Both the position numbers and the translations under genes were made by a program. 64,000 nucleotides of DNA from Methylobrevis albus (GTDB taxonomy: Bacteria > Pseudomonadota > Alphaproteobacteria > Rhizobiales > Pleomorphomonadaceae), in contig NZ_JADZLT010000036.1 in assembly GCF_015904235.1 (NCBI RefSeq), positions 62,001 to 126,000 of the forward strand, in the 5' to 3' direction. Positions 1 to 9,616 of the stretch are shown here, piece after piece (position 1 is the stretch's first letter; every line of letters begins with the position of its first letter). The notes under the pieces were generated by a model. That model ran no database searches and was not told the origin of the DNA. It saw only the letters and a list, made by a program, of their open reading frames with translations.

Positions 1-992
1 GTGCGGGCGTCGTTGCCGAGGCGGTGCTTCCACGGCCCGACCTTCAGCAGCGCCTGGATCGTCTGGTAGCGGAAGCCGTAGGCCTTGGCGACGGTGAGGA
101 ACGGGTCGGTATCGGCGCGCACCAGCCAGTGCTTGGCCTCCTCGAGGCTGATCGAGGTGATCAGCGCGAAGGCCGCCACCGCCTCGGGGAAACGGTCCTC
201 CATGGCGAAGCGCACCAGCAGCGCCTCCGACATGTTCTTCGAGCCGCCGAGTTGCAGCAGGCGGGCCCAGGCGGTCTCGAAGTCGTAGAGCCCGATCCAG
301 TAGCTGTTCGACATGCGCTCGTGCGCCACCTTCGACGCGCCGGCGATCACCTCGGCGTCCTTGTCGAGGCCACGCGCCATGAAGGCGCGGCGCACCTCCG
401 CGCTCGCCCGCTGCACGAGGTCGGCGATCACCCCGTCCGGCGTGTCGGGGCGGTTGCCGAGGGCGGTCGCGGTCGCGACGTCGGCCAGCGCCTGGTCGAC
501 CAGCACCTGCAGCGCGCAGGCGGAGATGGTCGCGCCGGTGTTGGCGGCGATGGTCCGGCGCACATCCGGATCACCGCGCTCGATGATCAGGTCGGTGACC
601 TCTTCCGACAGGTTGGCGCGGCCGGCCATGGCGGCGAGATGGTCGCGGCCGAAGCCATCGGCGATCGCGAGCAGGTCGACGTCATTGAGCACCGGCGACA
701 GGCCGAGCACCGGGCCGGCGACGCGGATGTCGTCGCGGGCGAAGCGGCGCACCGTGTTTTCCGGCGCCCGCCGCAGCGGCGCGATCTTCGCGGAGGCATA
801 GGCGCGCGCCTCGACCTCGACCATATCGGCGAGCCGGCCGAGGACCTGATCGTAGATCTCGATCTCCTCGTGCGAGCATTTCTCCGACGTCACCGCGAAC
901 AGGGCGGCGACACTGCGCATGAGTTCGTTGCGCCGATCGGAAGTGGGATCGCGGTCGAGGCTGCTGAAGTTGATAAGGTTCGTCTCGATCAT
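1..992 (-). CDS. DUF2336 domain protein, C-terminus cut by window edge
   Basis: The frame opens with ATG at 992 and stays open to base 1, giving at least 330 residues. The N-terminus reads MIETNLINFSSLDRDPTSDR, and the following helical text (about residues 15-200, with a SHEEIEIYDQVLGRLADMVE segment and paired-helix repeats such as VTDLIIERGDPDVRRTIAAN) is characteristic of the alphaproteobacterial DUF2336 family. This family is an all-helical, HEAT-like protein of unknown molecular role. It is probably cytoplasmic, since no signal peptide or membrane span is visible. The upstream region to 1221 is shared with the divergent trmO-like gene. Family assignment is from pattern recognition; function is unknown. 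Confidence 0.85.
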   Translation of the reverse strand, partial: MIETNLINFSSLDRDPTSDRRNELMRSVAALFAVTSEKCSHEEIEIYDQVLGRLADMVEVEARAYASAKIAPLRRAPENTVRRFARDDIRVAGPVLGLSPVLNDVDLLAIADGFGRDHLAAMAGRANLSEEVTDLIIERGDPDVRRTIAANTGATISACALQVLVDQALADVATATALGNRPDTPDGVIADLVQRASAEVRRAFMARGLDKDAEVIAGASKVAHERMSNSYWIGLYDFETAWARLLQLGGSKNMSEALLVRFAMEDRFPEAVAAFALITSISLEEAKHWLVRADTDPFLTVAKAYGFRYQTIQALLKVGPWKHRLGNDAR

Positions 993-1221
993 TGAGGATG
1001 CCACGCGTTCGGGGACCGATACTCGACTTGTAGCAGGCCCGCGTCGACGTAGAGTGAAGTGCCCCGGGCGCATTCGAGGCGTATTTGCCGGAAGTTTTAA
1101 TCAAATGCGCTGCATACCGGTCTGGCGCCGCCGCGCCGGGAACCCGCACCCGGCCCGGCACGACCGTTGCGTGCCGAACCCTTCGGCTGCGGGCAAACCC
1201 CGCGCCACTGGAGACCGACCG

Positions 1222-1716
1222 ATGCCGCCCTCCGACGCCGGCCACGAGCCCTATGCCGGACCGACCCCGCCGCAGATGGCGCCCGATGCGGGCGTCGTGT
1301 TCATCGGGCGAATCCATACGCCCTGGCAGCGCCGCGCCGACTGCCCGCGCAACGTGCTCCGGGCGCGCGAGGCGGGCGGGACGGCGATCCTCGAGCTCGA
1401 CCCGATCTATCGCCCTGGCCTGCACCGGCTGGAAGCCTTCTCGCACGTCATCGTGCTCTACTGGATGGACGAGGCGGAGCGCGACGTGATGGTGCAGTAC
1501 CCGCGCCATGCGGAGGGGCCGCGCGGCGTGTTCTCGATCCGCTCGCCGGCCCGGCCGAACCCGATCGCCTTCTCGGTCGCCGCGATCATCGCGATCGAGG
1601 CCGAGCACGGCCTCGTCGAGGTCGAGCAGCTCGACTGCCGCAACGGCACGCCGCTGATCGACATCAAGCCCTATTTCTCGACGATCGATTCGGTGCCCGA
1701 CGCGCGCATCCCGTGA
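1222..1716 (+). CDS. trmO: TsaA/TrmO-like tRNA methyltransferase
   Basis: This 164-residue protein matches the TrmO (YaeB/VirR) beta-barrel SAM-dependent methyltransferase family, which N6-methylates threonylcarbamoyladenosine at position 37 of some tRNAs. Visible family motifs are GRIHTPW near residue 28, the GVFSIRSPARPNPIAFS block in the middle, which normally forms the SAM and tRNA pocket, and NGTPLIDIKPY near the C-terminus. The E. coli enzyme is longer (about 235 residues) with an extra C-terminal domain; this is the short one-domain form common in alphaproteobacteria. The ATG at 1222 was chosen because family similarity starts shortly after it; the frame is open further upstream without a convincing ribosome site. 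Confidence 0.85.
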   Translation: MPPSDAGHEPYAGPTPPQMAPDAGVVFIGRIHTPWQRRADCPRNVLRAREAGGTAILELDPIYRPGLHRLEAFSHVIVLYWMDEAERDVMVQYPRHAEGPRGVFSIRSPARPNPIAFSVAAIIAIEAEHGLVEVEQLDCRNGTPLIDIKPYFSTIDSVPDARIP

Positions 1717-1723
1717 GCGGCGA

Positions 1724-2332
1724 TCAGCCGTAGATCCACTGCTCGGGGAGTTTCGCCGTGAAGGCGGCGCCGGTGCTGATCGCGCCGGCGCGCTCGACAG
1801 TGGCGATGACGCCGCGCAGGCGCTTTGCGACCTGCGGGAACAGGAGGTCGAGGCCGCTGCGCTCCGGATAGGCCTCGGCGATCGAACGGCCGGCGTAGCG
1901 GCACGGCGCGTTCTGCCCCTCGACCACCAGCACGGCCTCGCCGTCGACGAACAGGCGGGTGCCGATCGGCAGGAACGACAGCCGCGGCAGGCCGGCGGTG
2001 ACGATGTTGGCGCCGATCCAGCCCGCCTCGAGGCGCGGCAGGTCCATGGCGCGGCGCACCTGCTCGAGCTCCTCCTCGGAAACGATCGAGAGCTGCCGCC
2101 CGCTGCGCATCTCGGTCTCGCGGCGATACCAGGGCTCGCGGCTGCCCGAGCGCCGGGTGAAGCCGGCATGGCGGTCGCCGGGAATCCCGTCCAGCCCGAG
2201 GTCGAGGGTGGCGACGCCGCGGGTGCGAAAACCCTCGCCGTCGGCGATGCCGAGCGCGGTGACGCGCCCCGGCAGCTTGCGCGACGGGACGATGCGCGGG
2301 TCGGCGACGATATCGAGTTCGGCCTGGGTCAC
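1724..2332 (-). CDS. MOSC domain protein
   Basis: This 202-residue cytoplasmic protein is a single MOSC domain. MOSC is the C-terminal domain of molybdenum cofactor sulfurases and of YiiM/YuaD-type proteins. Seen here are the GIPGDRHAGFTRRSG stretch near residue 50, the GANIVTAGL strand and the key cysteine in the EGQNAPCRYAG motif near residue 142, the conserved position thought to carry sulfur or metal. Stand-alone MOSC proteins are linked to Mo-cofactor sulfur transfer or to detoxification of N-hydroxylated bases; which applies here cannot be told. It converges on the trmO-like gene, with stops 7 bases apart. Confidence 0.85.
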   Translation of the reverse strand: MTQAELDIVADPRIVPSRKLPGRVTALGIADGEGFRTRGVATLDLGLDGIPGDRHAGFTRRSGSREPWYRRETEMRSGRQLSIVSEEELEQVRRAMDLPRLEAGWIGANIVTAGLPRLSFLPIGTRLFVDGEAVLVVEGQNAPCRYAGRSIAEAYPERSGLDLLFPQVAKRLRGVIATVERAGAISTGAAFTAKLPEQWIYG

Positions 2333-2432
2333 GGCGGTCTCCGGGCTGCGGGGTAGCGGCCATGGTGCGCGAGGCGGCCGGCGGACGCCAGCGCGCGCCT
2401 TCGATTTTCCCCCGGCGATTGCGGGCAGCCGC

Positions 2433-2933
2433 CTAGCGCGGGCCGCGCAGCATCCGGGTCAGCGTCGTGTCGCGGGTGACGAAATGGTGCCACAGCGCCG
2501 CGGCGACGTGCACGGCGATCAGCACGATCAGCACCGGCTTGCCGAGCTCGTGCACGGCGCCGGCCGCCGGCAGCACGTACCAGGCGACGAGGCCGGTGAG
2601 CGGCATCAGGATCAGCAGCACGTAGAAGAGGTGGTGCGACGCGGTGGCGAGCCTGGCCTGCAGGCCGGTGGCGAGCGGCGGCGGCACGCCGTCGCGGTGA
2701 CGGATGACGAGGCGCAGCACCGTCAGGGTGAGCACGGAGATGCCGCCCCAGAAATGCGCGTTGGCCATGCCGGCATCGAAACCGTCCGGCGTCCGGCCCT
2801 CGCGCATGGCGCGCTCGACGGCGCTGACGCTGTCGCCGAAGGCGATCTGCGCGGCCACGATGATCACGGTGAGCCAGTGGATCACGCGCTGGGCGGAATT
2901 GTAGCCGCTGCGCACCGGTTTCGAAGCCAACAC
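2433..2933 (-). CDS. Cytochrome b561-type membrane protein
   Basis: This is a 166-residue four-helix membrane protein of the bacterial diheme cytochrome b561 (CybB/YceJ) family, which passes electrons from quinol to periplasmic acceptors. Heme-ligand histidines are visible in the first helix (QRVIHWL), at the start of the second (NAHFWGG), in the third (SHHLFY) and in the last (VHVAAALWHH). The frame is open further upstream, but that text is low-complexity. I choose GTG at 2933 because GGGGAG lies about six bases before it and the hydrophobic core starts soon after. A TTG one codon later is an alternative. It probably sits with the small periplasmic protein gene upstream on the same strand. 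Confidence 0.85.
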   Translation of the reverse strand: MLASKPVRSGYNSAQRVIHWLTVIIVAAQIAFGDSVSAVERAMREGRTPDGFDAGMANAHFWGGISVLTLTVLRLVIRHRDGVPPPLATGLQARLATASHHLFYVLLILMPLTGLVAWYVLPAAGAVHELGKPVLIVLIAVHVAAALWHHFVTRDTTLTRMLRGPR

Positions 2934-3144
2934 GATCTCCCCTGCGCCGTTCCGACAAGCGGGAATCCTCCCGCGAGCGGGAAGTGTCGCGCCGGACGGC
3001 CGCCGCGGCAATGGGGCGGGCCGAGATCGCCGTGCGTCGCGGACGCGGGGTGTTCCGGCCGGCCCCGGCGGCGGCCGAAACGGCAAGGGGCGCGCCCGGC
3101 GGACGCGCCCCTCCCGAGGTCTCAGCGGAGCGAGGCGCCCTGCC

Positions 3145-3393
3145 TCATTCCGCCTTTTTGTTGACGATGGCGAGGTTCGCGTCGAGATCGATGTCGTACT
3201 GGCCATCGGCGCAGAACACGTCGTCGAGCTCGTAGCCGTCGCCGTCGGCCTCGATGTTGTCGGCGTCGACTTCGCACTGCTGGTCGGCCAGCATCGCCTG
3301 GATGCGGGTCACGACGTCGGCCGGAACCTCCTGCGCGAGCGCGGCGGCGGGCAGCAGCGCGAGCGCGCCGGCGAAAAGTACGGTCTTGATCAT
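3145..3393 (-). CDS. Small secreted PepSY-like protein
   Basis: This 82-residue protein starts with a clear signal peptide (MIKTVLFAGALALLPAAALA, cleavage after ALA). The mature part is acidic, with two cysteines that could form a disulfide and the pattern CEVDADNIEADGDGYELDDV. That resembles the short PepSY-like periplasmic proteins often found beside cytochrome b561 genes in alphaproteobacteria. The cytochrome gene lies just downstream on the same strand, which supports a shared role in periplasmic redox or metal handling. Family assignment is tentative; the signal peptide is clear. Confidence 0.75.
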   Translation of the reverse strand: MIKTVLFAGALALLPAAALAQEVPADVVTRIQAMLADQQCEVDADNIEADGDGYELDDVFCADGQYDIDLDANLAIVNKKAE

Positions 3394-3511
3394 TTTCTGG
3401 TCTCCTCCCCGAAAACGGGCTCCCGTGTCCCTCGGACCTATTGGGATGCCCGCAGCCTCATCAACATTGCCGGTGCCGGTTCCGCCGCCGGGCGACGGAA
3501 GGCGCGTCGGA

Positions 3512-3973
3512 TCACTGGATCGCCAGCGACACGCGCTGCGACTCGCCCGTCGTGTTGGGAATGTAGAGATCGTAGGTGCCCGGCTTGATCGCCACGAAGG
3601 ACAGTTTCACCGTGCCGCCGGCGTCGAACTCGATCGAGTCGATCGCCATCGGACGGATCTCGATGTCGTTGATGACGATCTCGTTCATCCAGATCGCGCG
3701 CAGGAACTGCGGCCCGGTGATCGCGAGTTCGGCGGAGCCGTCGGCGACGATGTGGAGTTCGTAATAAGCGCCCGACTGCAGCTTGACCGGCTGTTCGCCG
3801 GCGTAGAGCGGCTTGCCCGACTCGAGCGACAGGTTGATCGGCTCGCCGCGGTTGCACTTGGCGAGCAGGCCGGCAAAGCCGAGCTTGGCGGCGTCGCAGA
3901 GCGGCGCGGCCGTTGCCGGCGCGGCGAGCATCAGGCCGGCAACCGTGGCCAGCGCGAGTGTGATCTTCTTCAT
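3512..3973 (-). CDS. Secreted beta-rich protein, cupredoxin-like
   Basis: The product has 153 residues with a signal peptide (MKKITLALATVAGLMLAAPA, processing near ATA-AP). The mature part is beta-strand rich and ends in LSFVAIKPGTYDLYIPNTTG, a pattern of extracellular cupredoxin-like or immunoglobulin-like folds. The usual copper ligand set (His-Cys-His-Met) is not obvious, so copper binding is not supported. Two cysteines (positions near 26 and 41) could form a disulfide. ATG at 3973 has an A/G-rich stretch (GGAGGAGG) upstream. It probably follows its own promoter in the AT-containing stretch 4100-4160. Function unknown. Confidence 0.7.
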   Translation of the reverse strand: MKKITLALATVAGLMLAAPATAAPLCDAAKLGFAGLLAKCNRGEPINLSLESGKPLYAGEQPVKLQSGAYYELHIVADGSAELAITGPQFLRAIWMNEIVINDIEIRPMAIDSIEFDAGGTVKLSFVAIKPGTYDLYIPNTTGESQRVSLAIQ

Positions 3974-4392
3974 CTTGAAGCCTCCTCCCCCAGAAGGTGT
4001 CTGATCGATGCGGCGACGCCCCCCGAGGCACGTCACAGCGGTCCTCGCCCTCCGACGAGACCACGCATTCCCCGGGGTGGTCACGTCCGCAGACGCCCCC
4101 GGACTCCGACGGGGCCATATCTCGTCACACAGGGTCAAGTTAAGGCTTGGTAAGGGTTTAGCCGGAGGGCGATCCGAGTGCGTCGGCGAACGGATCGATT
4201 GCATCGCAGCATCATGCTGCGCGCCGCAGCATACGGCCGGGCCCGAACCAGGCGGCAGCCGAACGGCCGGCATCCCCTCTCGCCGCCGGTCAACGGTCGG
4301 CGGTGGCGCCGATCCCGGCAAGAGGCGACGATATCGTGGACGAGGCGGGACGACCGGCGGCGGATGCGCAGCCCGCCGGTCGTCCGATGCCC
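3974..4392. other. Intergenic stretch without a gene
   Basis: This is the upstream region of the secreted protein gene (minus strand) and the downstream region of ettA. A slightly AT-richer patch at 4125-4165 could hold the promoter. Near the ettA end is one strong hairpin, listed separately. No supported coding sequence was seen. Confidence 0.5.
4351..4382 (-). terminator. Hairpin after ettA, possible terminator
   Basis: A perfect 10-bp inverted repeat (CGACCGGCGG at 4351-4360 and its complement at 4373-4382) with a 12-base loop lies 10 bases past the ettA stop. No clear U-tract follows on the minus strand, so this is a possible rather than a classic intrinsic terminator. Confidence 0.45.
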
Positions 4393-6051
<1,659 letters not shown>

Positions 6052-6173
6052 GGATCGCCCTGACTGCCCGAGGTCGGGCCGCAAACGGTGTCGGAATTTG
6101 CCGTCGTTCTAACGCGGCGGGCGGGCGAACGAAAGGGGCGGCAGCCATGCGGGCCGGTTTGGCCGGCGGGCAA

Positions 6174-6515
6174 TCAGCCGATGCCGGCCGCGCGCATCGC
6201 CGCCTGCAACTCGTAGAGCCGGAACGGCTTGGCGATGAACGGGGCGGCGCGCAGGCGCTCGGGCATCTGCTCGCGCGGCGAGCCGGAGACGAAGACGAAG
6301 GGCGTCGCCTGGGCGGTGAGCGCGTCGGCGATCTCGAAGCTCTTGCCGTCGACGAGGTCGACGTCGAGGATCGCGAAGGCGAGTTCGTCGGCGATCGCCA
6401 CCCGCGCGCCGGCGATCGAGGCGGACACCACCGAGACAGCCCCGGCAATATCATCGACGAGCATCTCGAGATCGGTCGCGATGAAGGGGTCGTCTTCGAG
6501 AATCAATATCCGCAT
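6174..6515 (-). CDS. Single-domain response regulator (CheY-like)
   Basis: This 113-residue stand-alone receiver domain has the acidic pocket in MRILILEDDP, a phospho-acceptor Asp in FAILDVDLVDG (about residue 50), the Ser of FVSGSP and the Lys of FIAKPF. No output domain is present. It therefore probably acts as a phosphate sink, a phosphorelay intermediate or a protein-interaction switch. No histidine kinase lies beside it. ATG at 6515 is chosen because the beta-1 strand begins at once. The 665-base region upstream carries no gene. Confidence 0.9.
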   Translation of the reverse strand: MRILILEDDPFIATDLEMLVDDIAGAVSVVSASIAGARVAIADELAFAILDVDLVDGKSFEIADALTAQATPFVFVSGSPREQMPERLRAAPFIAKPFRLYELQAAMRAAGIG

Positions 6516-7181
6516 GCGTCGCGATCCATCTCCGGTCACCGACTTAACGCAAGTTACCGTTCGAGGTTCCACCCCACCGGCCCGTCCCGGCTCGCCGATG
6601 CCCGCAAGCGCCGTCTCATCGCGGTGCGGCAGGCCGCGGGGCGTCGTTCTTCGCGGCGCGTCATCGAAAGACGGGCGGCGCCGGCGGACGGCGCGTTGCC
6701 GACCAATCAGACCTTTGCACGTCGATCACTGCGAAATTCATAATACGATCGATCTTGCGCTGATCTCGCCGGCGACCCCGGCGGGCCGGCGGGCAACGCA
6801 CACGGCGTCATACTAAAGTTTTACTTAAGGACGCCGCCGGCGATGGCCCGCGGCTCCGGCTGCGACCGTCGGCGGATACTTCGATCTACGGCCTATGCGA
6901 CGAGCGCAAGTCAGCATTAGGCTCTCTTCAAAAAAACTTCTTGGGGCGTGAAGTTTTTCCCGTGTATTGCGATGCACAATGGCGGTGCCGCGCGGTTGAT
7001 TGTCGCGGCGCACACAGTCTTCGTCCCCGATGACTCCATGTCTTTTCTAGGGCATAGTCCGCTCGTGTCGCGTGGCCGGGCCGGCTAACGAAACAGAGCG
7101 GACCTGCCCCAAGTCCGGCTCCCGCAAATCAAGGCCCGGGCGGACGTGGCACGGACAGAGCAAAAATCGGGGGAGGAATTC
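6516..7181. other. Long intergenic region, 665 bases
   Basis: This lies between the divergent response regulator and DUF1097 genes. It includes AT-richer patches at 6715-6750 and 6805-6830 and a striking palindrome at 6932-6958. Short open frames exist but lack codon bias or family features. It is a plausible place for promoters or a small RNA, but nothing decisive was seen. Confidence 0.5.
6932..6958. repeat. Perfect A/T-flanked inverted repeat
   Basis: AAAAACTTC (6932-6940) and GAAGTTTTT (6950-6958) are perfect complements separated by nine bases. The element is symmetric, with A-runs on one side and T-runs on the other. It could be a bidirectional terminator-like hairpin or a protein-binding site. 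Confidence 0.5.
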
Positions 7182-7706
7182 ATGAATCTCGTAACCGCGC
7201 TGGCGGTCGTCATCGGCGTACTCGGCGCTATCGCGACCTATCTGTTTCTGGGACCGGCGGGTGGGCTCGGCCTGCAGATCTGGGCGGCCTTCATCGCCTG
7301 GGGCAGCTTCTTCCACTGCGGCGGCAATGAAGCCGCGCTGAAATCCTCGGTGATCGCCAATCTCTGGGGTTCGGTCTGGGCCACGATCGCGTTCGCGCTC
7401 ATCCTCAACGTCGGCATCGGCGAACTGCCGCTGAACGCGGCGGTCTGGGTCGGCGTGACGGTCGCCCTGATGATCCTCGGCGCGCACCTGCCGCTGTTCG
7501 GCGCCATTCCGGCGGCGGTCTACGGCTATGCGGCCACGGCCGGCTTCATCATCCTGGCGCTGTTTGTGCCGGGCACGCTGTCCAACGCGACGCTGTTCTC
7601 GCTGGTTCCCGGCCAGGGTCCGTTCATCACCATCGGCCTGTCGATGATCATCGGCGCGCTGTTCGGCCTGGTGTCGGGCAAGATCGCCGGCGCCCTGGCG
7701 AAATAA
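7182..7706 (+). CDS. DUF1097 inner-membrane protein
   Basis: This 174-residue protein has about five hydrophobic helices and no cytoplasmic domain. The segment [20 protein letters not shown] and the later [19 protein letters not shown] match the DUF1097 family (E. coli YcdZ-like), whose transport role is unproven. Conserved small and aromatic residues inside helices suggest a channel or transporter. ATG at 7182 follows a strong GGGAGGAATT ribosome site. The gene is followed by two hairpins, the second a convincing terminator, so it looks monocistronic. Confidence 0.85.
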   Translation: MNLVTALAVVIGVLGAIATYLFLGPAGGLGLQIWAAFIAWGSFFHCGGNEAALKSSVIANLWGSVWATIAFALILNVGIGELPLNAAVWVGVTVALMILGAHLPLFGAIPAAVYGYAATAGFIILALFVPGTLSNATLFSLVPGQGPFITIGLSMIIGALFGLVSGKIAGALAK

Positions 7707-7752
7707 CGCGTCGGGCCCGCAAGGGCCCGGCTGCGGTCGTTGCACAACGCGA

Positions 7753-7780
7753 CGGGGCGGATCGGAGGATCCGCCCCGTT
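7753..7780 (+). terminator. Rho-independent-like terminator after DUF1097 gene
   Basis: A perfect 11-bp stem (7753-7763 with 7768-7778), a four-base GGAG loop and a short T pair follow. A smaller GGGCCC-gcaa-GGGCCC hairpin lies just before it at about 7711-7726. It ends the DUF1097 transcript before wrbA. Confidence 0.6.
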
Positions 7781-7923
7781 CGCTTGCCCGGCGCGGGCGA
7801 CCCGGTGGAAAGTCTCCACGACTGTTCACCATATGGAAACGGTGGGTCTGCCCCGGCGCCCCTGTCGCCGTCGCCCGGAAAGGCCTACCTGTTCTCGCGA
7901 CGCCCCGAACACGGAGATACGCG

Positions 7924-8532
7924 ATGAGCAAGATCCTGGTCCTCTACTATTCGTCCTACGGCCACATCGAGACGATGGCCGGCGCCGTCGCCGAAGGCGC
8001 GGCCTCCGTCGCCGGCACCGAGGTCACGATCAAGCGCGTGCCCGAGACGGTGCCGGAAGAGATCGCCAAGGCCTCCCACTTCAAGCTCGACCAGGCGGCG
8101 CCGATCGCCACCGTCGCGGAACTCGCCGATTATGACGCGATCATCTTCGGCGTCCCGACGCGCTACGGCCGCATGTCCTCGCAGATGGCGAGCTTCCTCG
8201 ACCAGACCGGCGGCCTCTGGGCGCAGGGCAAGCTGATCGGCAAGGTCGGCTCGGTGTTCGCCTCGACCGCCACCCAGCACGGCGGCCAGGAGACGACGAT
8301 CATCTCGACGATCGTCAATCTGATGCACCACGGCATGGTGATCGTCGGCCTGCCCTACTCCGAGCAGCGCCAGATGACGCTGTCGGAAATCAGCGGCGGC
8401 TCGCCCTACGGCGCCACCACGATCGCCGGCGGCGACGGCTCGCGCCAGCCGAGCGAGAACGAACTCGAGATGGCGAAGTCCCAGGGCCGCCACGTCGCCG
8501 AGATCGCGGCGAAGCTCGCCAGCGCCGGCTGA
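7924..8532 (+). CDS. wrbA: WrbA, NAD(P)H:quinone oxidoreductase
   Basis: This 202-residue flavodoxin-like enzyme reduces quinones by two electrons using NAD(P)H and FMN, protecting against one-electron redox cycling. The FMN phosphate loop is [12 protein letters not shown] near the N-terminus. [21 protein letters not shown] forms the second FMN loop and [12 protein letters not shown] the third. The C-terminal segment [20 protein letters not shown] is typical of WrbA and distinguishes it from flavodoxins. Length equals that of the E. coli enzyme. It is a single-gene unit bounded by terminators on both sides. Confidence 0.97.
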   Translation: MSKILVLYYSSYGHIETMAGAVAEGAASVAGTEVTIKRVPETVPEEIAKASHFKLDQAAPIATVAELADYDAIIFGVPTRYGRMSSQMASFLDQTGGLWAQGKLIGKVGSVFASTATQHGGQETTIISTIVNLMHHGMVIVGLPYSEQRQMTLSEISGGSPYGATTIAGGDGSRQPSENELEMAKSQGRHVAEIAAKLASAG

Positions 8533-8898
8533 TCCGGCAACATCTTGCCAGCCACGGACACGCGTCCGCGGCCGGCATGCAACCACAGTGATTCGCGACA
8601 GCGGCGGCTCCAGGCGGGCCGCCGTTTTGCGTTGCGGCGCCGTCTCGCCTGTTTCGGCGGGCGCCGGAGCCGCCACCCGGCTGTGTTATTTACGCAACGC
8701 TCGCCCGTAACGTCCTCACAATCCAGTCAGACCGGGCGTCAGCGCCACCCCCTCGCCGCATTGCGCGGCCGTTTTGGGCGCCGAACGTTTCGCCGCCGAG
8801 GCGGGACACCTCCCTTCGCCCTCTCCCGAGACGCAAGGCACGCGCCGGCGTCGGCGAAGCCATGCCGCTTCGGCGCCAAGCCGATGAAAAGGAAACCG
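8533..8898. other. Intergenic stretch between wrbA and L,D-transpeptidase gene
   Basis: This contains the wrbA terminator (8602-8628) and then GC-rich sequence with a few AT-rich bases at 8680-8700 (TTATTTACGCAA) that may belong to the promoter of the next gene. No supported gene. Confidence 0.5.
8602..8628 (+). terminator. wrbA terminator
   Basis: A 7-bp GC stem (CGGCGGC at 8602-8608, GCCGCCG at 8618-8624) with a nine-base loop is followed by TTTT, 70 bases after the wrbA stop. Confidence 0.6.
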
Positions 8899-9570
8899 AT
8901 GTCCGCCGAGTTCTCCCGCCGCGCCTTTCTGGTCACCGCCGCCTCCGCCGCCCTCGCCGGCTGCGCCAGCGCCCGCCCGGGCATGCCCCAGATGATGGCG
9001 CCGACCGTCGATCCGCAGTTCGTGGCGATGTACGGCGCGCGCCCCGACGAGCGGTTCCCGATCCCGGCGATCGACGTCACCAGGATCGACCCGCAGCTGT
9101 TCCGGCAGGAAGTCGCCTACGACAGCTTTGAGCGCCCCGGCACGATCGTCGTCGATCCCGGCGCCCGCTTCCTCTACCTCGTGCGCGAGAACGGCCGCGC
9201 GATGCGCTACGGCGTCGGCGTCGGCCGCGCCGGCTACGACTACCAGGGCGACGCGATCATCCAGCGCAAGGCGGAGTGGCCGCGCTGGACGCCGACCGCA
9301 ACGATGATCGCCGAGGACCCCGAGCGGAACCTGCCGTTCGCGGGCGGCATGGAGCCGGGCCTCAAGAACCCGCTCGGCGCCCGCGCGCTCTATCTCTTCA
9401 AGAACGGCGTCGACACGCTGTACCGCATCCACGGCACCAACGACCCGCTGTCGATCGGCAAGTCGCTGTCGAGCGGCTGCGTGCGGCTGTTCAACCAGGA
9501 CATCATCGACCTGCACCAGCGCGTGCCGAACGGCACCCGCGTGGTGGTGCTGCCGACCGGCATGGTCTGA
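8899..9570 (+). CDS. L,D-transpeptidase (YkuD), Tat-type lipoprotein
   Basis: This 223-residue enzyme of the L,D-transpeptidase family cross-links peptidoglycan or attaches proteins to it. The N-terminus has a twin-arginine pattern (SRRAFLVT) followed by a lipobox (LAGC, Cys22), so it looks like a Tat-exported lipoprotein. The catalytic domain spans about residues 80-220. The active-site signature is YRIHGTNDP followed by SSGCVRLFN, with the nucleophilic Cys and the supporting His and Arg. ATG at 8899 has AAGGAAA upstream; an ATG five codons earlier is possible. Close relatives are common in Rhizobiales. Confidence 0.93.
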   Translation: MSAEFSRRAFLVTAASAALAGCASARPGMPQMMAPTVDPQFVAMYGARPDERFPIPAIDVTRIDPQLFRQEVAYDSFERPGTIVVDPGARFLYLVRENGRAMRYGVGVGRAGYDYQGDAIIQRKAEWPRWTPTATMIAEDPERNLPFAGGMEPGLKNPLGARALYLFKNGVDTLYRIHGTNDPLSIGKSLSSGCVRLFNQDIIDLHQRVPNGTRVVVLPTGMV

Positions 9571-9588
9571 CCGGGGACAAGGCCGGAC

Positions 9589-9609
9589 GCCGGCGGCGCG
9601 GCCGCCGGC
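9589..9609. terminator. Hairpin between convergent genes
   Basis: A 9-bp perfect GC stem (9589-9597 with 9601-9609) and a three-base loop lie exactly between the stops of the L,D-transpeptidase and desaturase genes. It may serve both strands, although no U-tract is present. Confidence 0.45.
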
Positions 9610-9616
9610 CCCTGCG

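Noticed and set aside
6825-7013. 62-codon frame in the 6.5-7.2 kb gap
   Set aside because: It spans the palindrome, has an Arg-rich composition and lacks a good ribosome site, so it is not supported as a gene.
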